Below, piece by piece: positions 25,761 to 32,973 of a DNA stretch of 64,000 nucleotides (positions are counted from its first letter, which is position 1; each line of letters opens with the position of its first letter). The stretch is taken from the NCBI RefSeq assembly GCF_004054195.1, contig NZ_SBIW01000006.1, forward strand, positions 255,653-319,652, written 5' to 3'. This DNA is from Mucilaginibacter gilvus (GTDB lineage: Bacteria; Bacteroidota; Bacteroidia; Sphingobacteriales; Sphingobacteriaceae). The translations under genes were made by a program, and so were the position numbers. Below the pieces are notes generated by a model, which saw only the letters and a program-made list of their open reading frames with translations, ran no database searches and was not told the origin of the DNA.

Positions 25761-26645
25761 ATGAAAAAGGCATTCCCGGTTTATGATATTTGCAGCCTGA
25801 GCGATCACCAGCACGATGATCTGCTCATTAGCCGTTTTGCGCCTTACCTGCAAAAGCATCAAAACCTCAGTATGGCGCATAAGCACAGCTTTTACCATCT
25901 GGTGTTTTTTACCGAAGGCGACGGCACGCACGCTATCGATTTTAAAACTTTCGCGGTGAGGCCTTACCAAATTTACTTTATGGTACCAGGGCAGGTACAT
26001 AGTTGGAGTTTTGAAGGGCTGGTAGATGGTTATATTATCAATTTTTCTGCATCATTCTTCCAGTCGTTTTTGCTGAGGCCCGATTATTTGGACAACCTGC
26101 CCTTCTTTAGCGGGAACATAGACGATCAGGTGATTAATTTATCCCCGAATATTTACCAGCCCGTTGCCGGCCTGTTTGAGCAATTGATCCAGGAAAGCGG
26201 CAACATCCATCGGCTGGGTATGGATATGATAAAGGCGCTGATGCTGCAATTGTTTATTTTGATAGCCCGCCAAAGCGAGCAAAGCAACCCGGCTATTGCA
26301 CCCAACTACAACCATACCCTGCTGCAAAGTTTCCGTAAGTTAACCGATAAGAATTTTGCCTCGCTGAGGCTGCCAAAAGATTATGCAGCCATGCTATACA
26401 TTACCCCCAACCACCTCAACGCGCTTTGTAACGATATACTGGGCATCCCGGCTGGTGAAGTGATTCGCAACCGGGTGATACTGGAGGCCAAACGCCTGCT
26501 GGTGAATCTTGAGTTGAACATAACCGCTATTGCCGTTCAGCTAAACTTTACCGACAACTCCTACTTTACCAAATTTTTTAAAAAATACACCGGACAAACA
26601 CCCGAAGAATTTCGCAAACAAACCCTGACTCATGGACACCACTAA
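25761..26645 (+). CDS. AraC-family transcriptional regulator
   Basis: 294 residues from the ATG at 25761. The N-terminal half is a cupin-like sensor with H-x-H-S-F-Y-H-L-V-F-F-T and G-D-G-T-H-A-I-D-F followed by P-G-Q-V-H-S-W. The C-terminal half holds the double helix-turn-helix of AraC/XylS proteins, ending SYFTKFFKKYTGQTPEEFRK. The ligand is probably a small molecule or sugar. It overlaps the DUF983 gene by 14 bp (26632-26645), so the pair may be transcribed together. Confidence 0.88.
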   Translation: MKKAFPVYDICSLSDHQHDDLLISRFAPYLQKHQNLSMAHKHSFYHLVFFTEGDGTHAIDFKTFAVRPYQIYFMVPGQVHSWSFEGLVDGYIINFSASFFQSFLLRPDYLDNLPFFSGNIDDQVINLSPNIYQPVAGLFEQLIQESGNIHRLGMDMIKALMLQLFILIARQSEQSNPAIAPNYNHTLLQSFRKLTDKNFASLRLPKDYAAMLYITPNHLNALCNDILGIPAGEVIRNRVILEAKRLLVNLELNITAIAVQLNFTDNSYFTKFFKKYTGQTPEEFRKQTLTHGHH

Positions 26646-27075
26646 CATAAAACCCGCCAAACCCATCTCCGCCCTCGAGGGCTGCTTAAAAGCCAAATGC
26701 CCAAGATGCCGCCGTGGAGATATCTTCGCTACCAGCACATACGAACTGTTCGGACAAAAAATGCATGATAACTGCTCACATTGCGGCCTGCATTACGAGC
26801 GCGAACCGGGGTACTGGTATGTAGCCATGTTTGTAAGCTACGCTTTTAACGTTGCTCAAATGGTCACGTTCGCGGTAGCAACCTACGTGCTAACAGGTTC
26901 CAATTCGCCATGGCTTTACGTTGGTATTTTAATGGGGGTGATATTTGTATTATCGCCGTTTAATTACCGCTACTCACGGGTTGTATTGCTGTACTGGCTC
27001 ACCCCCGGGCTTAATTATGAAGCATGGAGAAGCGAGGATAAAAATAAAGGGCTGACAAGGGAACCGGCACAGTAA
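26632..27075 (+). CDS. DUF983 membrane protein with zinc-ribbon-like Cys pairs
   Basis: 147 residues. CPRCRRG at 23-29 and CSHCGL at 48-53 provide the four cysteines of a zinc ribbon, typical of DUF983. Two membrane helices follow (about 65-85 and 93-112), with the conserved YWYVAMFVSYAF and LSPFNYRYSR segments. The function of the family is unknown. Its ATG lies inside the AraC regulator gene, so it is likely to share its transcript. Confidence 0.85.
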   Translation: MDTTNIKPAKPISALEGCLKAKCPRCRRGDIFATSTYELFGQKMHDNCSHCGLHYEREPGYWYVAMFVSYAFNVAQMVTFAVATYVLTGSNSPWLYVGILMGVIFVLSPFNYRYSRVVLLYWLTPGLNYEAWRSEDKNKGLTREPAQ

Positions 27076-27085
27076 ATAAAGCCAA

Positions 27086-27181
27086 CGTCATTACCATACA
27101 CTAAGCAATCTCTCAATAGGACAAGCGGCTTGCAAATCGGCTATGTAATGCGTAGAGGTTGCTTCGTAGTTCGCAATGACG
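27086..27181. repeat. 96-bp fold-back element, copy A
   Basis: The ends 27086-27113 and 27154-27181 are imperfect inverted repeats (21 of 28 positions match). They begin CGTCATT and include AAGCAA, and the right end reads CAATGACG. The second element at 35532-35630 has the same size and matching end motifs (GTCAT followed by GAAGCA). This is a short non-coding element of a type common between genes in Bacteroidota. The mechanism is not shown. Confidence 0.75.
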
Positions 27182-27197
27182 CGGTGGTAAAGGATTC

Positions 27198-27290
27198 TTA
27201 ATTCATCAGCAATTCCATCTTTCGCAACAGTTCATCCATCTCAAATGGCTTGGCTAAAAATTATCATCGCGCAACCGGCGGGAAACTCCA
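27198..27290 (-). pseudogene. Remnant of a response-regulator receiver domain C-terminus
   Basis: On the minus strand the sequence encodes LAKPFEMDELLRKMELLMN and then a stop at 27198-27200. This is the last alpha-helix of a CheY-like receiver domain, with the conserved Lys-Pro. Upstream, RRLRDDNF lies in another frame, joined by a single missing base in the T/A run at about 27256-27260, so the frame is broken. Nothing recognisable remains further upstream. It lies just outside the GAF histidine kinase gene on the opposite strand and may be the decayed partner of a former two-component system. Confidence 0.7.
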
Positions 27291-27426
27291 TCAATTAATG
27301 CCCCTATAAGCCCCAACAATAATTATTATTTATTTAAGGTAAATTAACTACAACAATATCCACTTTATTAACAGTACATTTATACTGCCTTTTTAATACT
27401 ACTTAGTTACTCTTTGATTATAACCT

Positions 27427-28623
27427 ATGGATCCGTTTTTTAAACAGGTATCCCTTATCCCGCTAAATGACGAAGAGCGCTTAAGGAAACTATACAAGTA
27501 TGAGATACTTGATACGCCGGCCGACAAAACCTTCGACAATATAGCCATACTTGCCGCCCAAATTTTTAATACTCCAAGTGCTTTTGTAAGCTTTGTAGAC
27601 CACGACCGCGTGTTTTTTAAAGCCAAAATTGTTACAACAGAAGGCATTGAGGTACCCGAGGAAGCCATTGCTACACTGGCCGTGCTTAGCGCCGATACAA
27701 CAGTTTTTGCCGACATTCTTTTAGAGCCCCTGCTGCAAGATAGTCCCCTGGTTGCAAATAAATCTGTGCGCTTTTACGCCGGCACACCCATAAGAACATT
27801 GGATGGCCACTTGCTGGGCACTATAAGTGTGGTTGATGCCGTGCCACGGGTGGCAACCGAAAAACAGCTGGAAATGTTGAAGAACCTATCGGAAATTATT
27901 ATCGACGAACTGGAACTGCGCCAAACTACCCGCAACATTGTACGCGTACAAACCGATCTGATGAACATTGCGGTGCATGATATTAAAAACCCGCTTACCG
28001 CCATATCCTTATACGCCAAGCTTATAGAGCAGAAGAGCAACGAAGAACCGGTTAAAGCAATGGCAGGCAAAATAACAACCGCCAGCAAACGCATCCTGGA
28101 CGATCTGAACGAACTGCTTAACCTCGCCAGGATAGATAATGGCGTGATGATGCTGCACTTTGAAGAAGTAAGCCCAACCGGCCTGATAGAAAAGGTGGTT
28201 AACAACCTGCAGGTAATGGCCGAACAAAAACATCAAAAGATATTACTGCAGCTTAATTGCGCAAGTACTGCCCGGGTAGATAAGGGCCGCATACTGGAAG
28301 TTTTTGAAAACTTACTAAGTAACGCTATCAAATATTCGCATATAGATGCCTGGATAACCATTTGTTCAGAAGAAGTTGATGGCAACCTTGTTGTAGAATT
28401 TCGAGACCAGGGACAGGGGTTAAATGATGACGATATGCAAAAGCTGTTTACCAAATTTGCCCGTTTAAGCGCCGTGCCTACCAATAAGGAGATGAGTAAC
28501 GGCCTTGGCCTTTCTATAGCCAAAATATTGGTGGAGCTGCACAACGGTAAAATTTGGGCCGAAAGCCAAGGCAAAAACCTGGGTTGCTCATTTTTTGTAT
28601 CACTGCCACTTTTGCAAAAGTAA
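27427..28623 (+). CDS. GAF-domain sensor histidine kinase
   Basis: 398 residues without membrane segments. A GAF domain spans about 20-165 (RLRKLYKYEILDTPADKTFD, GHLLGTISVVD). The HisKA dimerisation helix carries His184 in IAVHDIKNPL. The ATPase part has the N box at 295-304 (NLLSNAIKYS), G1 DQGQGL at 327-332 and NGLGLSI at 358-364. The sensor is soluble and so responds to an internal signal. No response regulator adjoins it, but the remnant described upstream may once have served it. It lies 510 bp before the catalase of the kai neighbourhood. Confidence 0.9.
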   Translation: MDPFFKQVSLIPLNDEERLRKLYKYEILDTPADKTFDNIAILAAQIFNTPSAFVSFVDHDRVFFKAKIVTTEGIEVPEEAIATLAVLSADTTVFADILLEPLLQDSPLVANKSVRFYAGTPIRTLDGHLLGTISVVDAVPRVATEKQLEMLKNLSEIIIDELELRQTTRNIVRVQTDLMNIAVHDIKNPLTAISLYAKLIEQKSNEEPVKAMAGKITTASKRILDDLNELLNLARIDNGVMMLHFEEVSPTGLIEKVVNNLQVMAEQKHQKILLQLNCASTARVDKGRILEVFENLLSNAIKYSHIDAWITICSEEVDGNLVVEFRDQGQGLNDDDMQKLFTKFARLSAVPTNKEMSNGLGLSIAKILVELHNGKIWAESQGKNLGCSFFVSLPLLQK

Positions 28624-28928
28624 AAACAGAGCGTGTGAGTAATTTCGCCTGGATTGCTTACCGCTTTGCTATTTAATTCCCTCTGCCTGCCCCGTACAAT
28701 ATCAAGTCCTTTAATGAGTTTACGATTAATTAGCGTGCGCCGGTTCCCAAGGTAAACAGGCCGTTTCGTATTAATAATAAGCATGGGGCAGCTTAAGCCT
28801 TCGGCCACCGAGCCAAGGTAACGCTGCTTTTCTTTCCCAAAAAAATTAACGGTTAAACAAACATTAGTTACACCCAAAACTGATGAGTTATCGTCATTAA
28901 AAGTAAATCCCTCCACTACCTCTACCAT
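28233..28928 (-). other. Long open frame of uncertain status, partly antisense to the GAF kinase gene
   Basis: The frame has 231 codons. Its 3' part (28233-28623) is antisense to the kinase and looks like a shadow, with Ser/Arg-rich nonsense. Its 5' part (about 28626-28928) lies in the gap between the kinase and the catalase and looks less random, with typical codons and a sequence VYLGNRRTLINRKLIKGLD. No family is recognised. It could be a gene fragment whose own stop was lost, or a chance frame. I would not annotate it as a gene without expression data. Confidence 0.25.
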
Positions 28929-29133
28929 TCCTGCATTGTTTTTTGTTAATTTTAAACTTAATGAATTACAGCTAAATAGAAATTAAACTATTTCTTAATT
29001 AAAAAATAAGAAATATTATTAATTTATAATTGAAACATTGCGCATCATTTTTAGTTGTATTAACAACGCACGATCCCGCCTTTTTCTTAGCCCATCCTTA
29101 ACTGTCCCATTATTTACCTTAAAATTTACTTTT

Positions 29134-30069
29134 ATGTTTCATCACGTTAAATCACTACAATTTAATGCCAGGGTATCACGCCCCGACCCACGTTTTGCCA
29201 ACCTTTTGTTAGAGCAATTCGGCGGCGAAAATGGCGAACTTGCTGCCGCGATGCAGTATTTTACACAAGCCTTCGGGGCCAAGCAGCCACATCCCGATAA
29301 GTACGACATGCTGATGGATATCGCTACCGAGGAATTTAGCCACCTGGAGATCGTAGGTGCTACCATCCAAATGCTATTGAAGGGTGTTAACGGCGACCTG
29401 AAGGACGCTGCAGAACAAAGCGAGATAATGGTTGCCATGAACGGAAAAGCTGAAAAGGAAAGCGTTATCCATGCAGCTTTATCTGCCAACCCGCAGTTCC
29501 CCATCATCACTGGCGGCGGGCCAACACCACGTAATAGCCAGGGCATCCCGTGGTGCGCTTCGTACATCAACTCTAACGGCGATCTTACCGTTGACCTGCG
29601 CACCAACCTGGCGTCCGAATCGAGGGCAAAGCTGGTTTACGAGCACCTGATGAAATTTACAGACGACCCCTACATCCACGAAACGCTTTCGTTTTTGATG
29701 ACCCGAGAGGTAACACACTACAAAATGTTCGAGGCGGCGTTGGAAAGCATTCAACCGAATTTCCCTCCGGGCGTATTGGCGGCAGATCCCCGTTACCTGC
29801 AAAACGCTTATAACTTATCTGACGGTACCGTTCGTGGACCATGGAATGAAGGCGAGATAAAAGGTATGGGCAAGCATTTTATTTACGTTGAAAAACCGCT
29901 GGCCCAGGCGCAGGAAACCGAAGGGCAAACCAAACTGGCCCAAAATTTCGACAAGGAATTAAAAGCAACAGAAACCCAAAACAAAGAAATGAGTAAAACT
30001 AAGAGCGCAGAAGTTAAAAACGCTGAACCAAAAGGCGTAGCCCAATGGAGCACTTACGGCGAACAATAA
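29134..30069 (+). CDS. Manganese catalase
   Basis: 311 residues from the ATG at 29134 (MFHHVKSLQFNA); the frame also opens 32 codons earlier in AT-rich leader DNA. Dinuclear-manganese ligands are visible: an E in NGELAAAMQY, the E-x-x-H in TEEFSHLEIV, and later E-x-x-H in MTREVTHYKMFE. The protein dismutates hydrogen peroxide without haem. A low-complexity Lys/Glu/Thr-rich tail follows residue 280. It is the gene directly ahead of the kaiC operon, separated by a terminator and 400 bp, and fits a peroxide-stress neighbourhood. Confidence 0.95.
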   Translation: MFHHVKSLQFNARVSRPDPRFANLLLEQFGGENGELAAAMQYFTQAFGAKQPHPDKYDMLMDIATEEFSHLEIVGATIQMLLKGVNGDLKDAAEQSEIMVAMNGKAEKESVIHAALSANPQFPIITGGGPTPRNSQGIPWCASYINSNGDLTVDLRTNLASESRAKLVYEHLMKFTDDPYIHETLSFLMTREVTHYKMFEAALESIQPNFPPGVLAADPRYLQNAYNLSDGTVRGPWNEGEIKGMGKHFIYVEKPLAQAQETEGQTKLAQNFDKELKATETQNKEMSKTKSAEVKNAEPKGVAQWSTYGEQ

Positions 30070-30125
30070 TGCCGGCGTAAGCTTGCTAACGCCAAACTTA
30101 TTTGATGCTCTTTTAAGCAGGTAGT

Positions 30126-30161
30126 AAAAGCGGAGATGCAAACATGCGTCTTCGCTTTTTT
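30126..30161 (+). terminator. Terminator of the manganese catalase gene
   Basis: AAAAGCGGAGA (30126-30136) pairs with TCTTCGCTTTT (30149-30159) with one mismatch over a 12-nt loop and is followed by T residues. It separates the catalase from the kai operon, so the two are probably not one transcript. Confidence 0.72.
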
Positions 30162-30522
30162 AGTTTCGCCTAAGGCCAAAATTATATAATCACTAATGAG
30201 TGTCTTATTTATTTTTCAAGAAAAAGGCTTTTTTTGTGAGAAATACCACATTGTCGCAAATAGCCCGCCACGGGGTGTCCATGTGCGTACAATACGTCCA
30301 TAAAATAAAAACTGGAGGCCTTATGCCGAGCTATATTATGTTACAACTCCCCTCCCCTAATCTTCATCTAACTTATTTTATTGATAGTTAATTTGGTATT
30401 AATTATTGTAAAAAGCATATGACTATCAAAACAATTGCAAATCTGTACAGTTATTTGTCAATAATTTATAAGAGAAATTAACAACATTATATCATATAGT
30501 AAGCCGATACCACACCATAAGA

Positions 30523-30551
30523 TTGCTTCAGATGGAATATTTTATACTTTC
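30523..30551 (+). promoter_or_regulatory. Possible promoter of the kai operon
   Basis: TTG at 30523-30525 and TATACTTT at 30543-30550 resemble the -33 TTG and -7 TAnnTTTG elements of Bacteroidota sigma-ABfr promoters, though the spacing is short. The leader to the kaiC ATG would be about 37 nt. This is a weak motif match. The rest of the gap 30162-30586 is AT-rich and shows no other feature; a 63-codon frame at 30200-30391 has no recognisable content. Confidence 0.25.
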
Positions 30552-30586
30552 ATGAAACTATCTGACTAAAAACAATACTCAATAAA

Positions 30587-32326
30587 ATGAGCAATACTAA
30601 AAAAAACACAACCATTGCGTACGCAACTCTGCCAAAAACCCCAACAGGGATAGCCGGACTTGACGAAATCACCGAGGGTGGTTTGCCTACGGGCAGGCCA
30701 ACTTTGATATGCGGCCAGGCAGGCTGCGGCAAAACACTGATGTCGGTAGAATTTATCGTACGCGGCGCCATGAAATTTAATGAACCCGGCGTTTTTGTTG
30801 CCTTTGAAGAAAAAAGCGACGAACTGGCCATGAACGTAGCGTCATTAGGTTTCGACCTTAAGAAACTACAGGAAGACAAAAAAATACGCATAGATCATGT
30901 CCACATCGATCGCAGCGAAATTGAAGAGACTGGCGAATACGACCTCGAAGGGCTATTTATCCGTCTTGGCTATGCTATAGACAGCATCGGCGCAAAACGC
31001 GTTGTGCTGGATACACTGGAGAACTTGTTTTCGGGCCTGAATAACCAGGCGGTGCTTCGAGCCGAGATCCGCAGGCTGTTTCACTGGCTGAAAGAAAAAG
31101 GTGTAACCGCAATCATTACAGGTGAGCGCGGCGAGGGCAATGCCCTCACCCGCCAGGGGCTGGAAGAATATGTATCAGATTGCGTTATCCTGCTGGATCA
31201 CCGGGTCATCAACCAGATCTCCACCCGCAGACTGCGCATTATCAAATACCGCGGCACCGTACACGGCACCAACGAGTACCCTTTCCTTATAGATGAAGAG
31301 GGGATATCGGTTTTACCGGTAACATCGTTAAAACTGGCCAAACAGGTATCTACCGAAAGAGTGCCAACAGGCATCCCGGCCTTGGATGAGATGCTTGGTG
31401 GCAAAGGCTTTTACAAGGGGGGCAGTACTTTGGTATCGGGCACTGCCGGTACCGGCAAAACCAGTATAGCGGCCTATTTTGCCAACGAAACCTGTAACAG
31501 GGGCCATCGTTGCGTGTATTTTGCCATGGAGGAATCGCCTAACCAGATCATCCGCAACATGCGGTCAATAGGGGTAGATATGCAGCAGCACGTAGATTCG
31601 GGCCTGTTGTTATTCAACGCGTCGCGCCCAAATATGTACGGGTTGGAGATGCATTTGGTGGCCATCCACAAGCTCATCAAAAAATTCAAACCACAGGTAG
31701 TCGTCATGGATCCGATAACCAACTTTATCAATATAGGCTCGGTAAGCGAGGTGAAGAACATGCTGGTGCGCCTGATAGATTTTCTGCAGGATGAACAGAT
31801 CTCGGTAATGTTTACCGCCCTTTCGCTCAATACCATTGTAAATGAGCAAACTGATGAAGGCGTATCATCGCTTGTAGACACTTGGCTGCTGGTGCGCGAT
31901 ATTGAGTTTAATGGCGAGCGCAACCGCGGTCTTTACGTAATGAAAGCCCGGGGAATGAAACACTCCAATCAGGTGCGCGAGTTTGTAATATCTGATGAAG
32001 GCTTGAACCTGATAGACGTTTACCTGGGCCCCGAAGGTGTACTAACTGGTTCGGCGCGTAAACAGCAGATGCTGCAGGAGCAAACCGGCGCGGCCATCCA
32101 AGCTCATTCCATTGGCCGTAAGGACCGCGAGATTGCGCGTAAACGCAAAGTGCTGGAAGCAAAAATTGCCAGCCTGAATAGTGAATATGAATCGGTAGAG
32201 GAAGAGCTGAACAAAGTTTACCTGGAAGATGAACTGAAAAAACAAATTTTAGAAACAAACCGGGAAGAGATAACGAACATACGCAGAGGGGGACTTACCC
32301 CATCTAAAACCACCGGAGGAAAGTAA
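30587..32326 (+). CDS. kaiC: KaiC-like double-domain RecA ATPase/autokinase
   Basis: 579 residues with two tandem KaiC domains. CI has Walker A GQAGCGKT (43-50), the paired catalytic Glu74-Glu75 (FEEKSDE) and Walker B ending Asp142. CII has GTAGTGKT (285-292), Glu315-Glu316 (MEES) and VVVMDP (371-376). The phosphorylation pair that is Ser431-Thr432 in cyanobacteria is Ser427-Ser428 here ([11 protein letters not shown]). The C-terminal 60 residues form a charged coiled coil (about 510-563) in place of the short A-loop tail that KaiA grips, and no kaiA is present. It is first in an operon with two kaiB genes and a PAS kinase. Confidence 0.95.
   Translation: MSNTKKNTTIAYATLPKTPTGIAGLDEITEGGLPTGRPTLICGQAGCGKTLMSVEFIVRGAMKFNEPGVFVAFEEKSDELAMNVASLGFDLKKLQEDKKIRIDHVHIDRSEIEETGEYDLEGLFIRLGYAIDSIGAKRVVLDTLENLFSGLNNQAVLRAEIRRLFHWLKEKGVTAIITGERGEGNALTRQGLEEYVSDCVILLDHRVINQISTRRLRIIKYRGTVHGTNEYPFLIDEEGISVLPVTSLKLAKQVSTERVPTGIPALDEMLGGKGFYKGGSTLVSGTAGTGKTSIAAYFANETCNRGHRCVYFAMEESPNQIIRNMRSIGVDMQQHVDSGLLLFNASRPNMYGLEMHLVAIHKLIKKFKPQVVVMDPITNFINIGSVSEVKNMLVRLIDFLQDEQISVMFTALSLNTIVNEQTDEGVSSLVDTWLLVRDIEFNGERNRGLYVMKARGMKHSNQVREFVISDEGLNLIDVYLGPEGVLTGSARKQQMLQEQTGAAIQAHSIGRKDREIARKRKVLEAKIASLNSEYESVEEELNKVYLEDELKKQILETNREEITNIRRGGLTPSKTTGGK
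32315..32320 (+). promoter_or_regulatory. Strong Shine-Dalgarno site of the first kaiB gene
   Basis: GGAGGA ends 7 nt before the ATG at 32328, inside the last codons of kaiC. Most genes in this window lack such a site, so translation of this kaiB copy is probably efficient and independent of kaiC. Confidence 0.6.
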
Positions 32327-32327
32327 A

Positions 32328-32624
32328 ATGGACATTGAAACAGAAGAAGATAAAAAATGGGAACTGAGGCTATACGTGGCCGGTAAAACCCCAAAATCGG
32401 TAACGGCGCTGAGTAACCTCAAAAAATATTGTGAGGAACACCTTCAGGGCCAGTACCGCATAGAAGTGATAGACCTGCTGTTGCAACCGCAACTGGCCGA
32501 GGGCGACCAGATATTGGCCATCCCTACCTTGGTGCGCAAAGTGCCCGAGCCCATCCGTAAAATAATTGGCGACCTGAGTAACGAAGAAAAGGTACTGGTA
32601 GGATTGAACATTCGCCCCGCTTAG
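32328..32624 (+). CDS. kaiB: KaiB protein, copy 1 (canonical-like)
   Basis: 98 residues, a thioredoxin-fold KaiB. The blocks [53 protein letters not shown] and [14 protein letters not shown] match the cyanobacterial KaiB backbone nearly position for position, including the cis-Pro segment and the KVLxGL end where fold-switching occurs. It probably binds the CI ring of the KaiC encoded 1 bp upstream and, when fold-switched, can engage a kinase. It lacks the acidic C-terminal tail of the cyanobacterial protein. Confidence 0.95.
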   Translation: MDIETEEDKKWELRLYVAGKTPKSVTALSNLKKYCEEHLQGQYRIEVIDLLLQPQLAEGDQILAIPTLVRKVPEPIRKIIGDLSNEEKVLVGLNIRPA

Positions 32625-32641
32625 TTGTAGCTATAATAATC

Positions 32642-32968
32642 ATGGCCAATATAGAAAAAGATTTTACCGATTACGAGGGTAATACGGAAGCTTCGGCCTA
32701 CGTGTTACGTTTGTTTATCACAGGGGCATCGCCCAACTCCATTCGCGCGGTAGAGAATCTGAATATCCTTTGCGAAAAGTACCTCCGTAGCAATTATGAG
32801 CTGAAAATTGTGGATATACACCAGCAGCCCGAACTGGCGCAGGGTGAAGATATAATAGCCCTGCCCCTGCTTATAAAAAAGGCACCGGGCACCGAAAGGC
32901 GCATGATTGGCGATATGAGCGATACCAATAAAGTTTTAAAAGGGCTTGGTCTGCCCGAAATAAGTTAA
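32642..32968 (+). CDS. KaiB-family protein, copy 2 (divergent)
   Basis: 108 residues. The core LRLFITGASPNSIRAVENLN, then ELKIVDIHQQPELAQGEDI, IALPLLIKKAPGTERRMIGD and KVLKGLGLPEIS is clearly KaiB, but differs from copy 1 in the PLL for PTL, the APGTERR loop and a 20-residue acidic N-terminal extension (KDFTDYEGNTEASAY). It lies 17 bp after copy 1 and 5 bp before the kinase. Two non-identical copies suggest division of labour, for example one for KaiC and one for the kinase; this is inference. Confidence 0.93.
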   Translation: MANIEKDFTDYEGNTEASAYVLRLFITGASPNSIRAVENLNILCEKYLRSNYELKIVDIHQQPELAQGEDIIALPLLIKKAPGTERRMIGDMSDTNKVLKGLGLPEIS

Positions 32969-32973
32969 ACATC

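Noticed and set aside
30200..30391. 63-codon frame in the gap before kaiC
   Set aside because: No recognisable domain, unusual composition, no ribosome site, and the gap is AT-rich; it looks like a chance frame.
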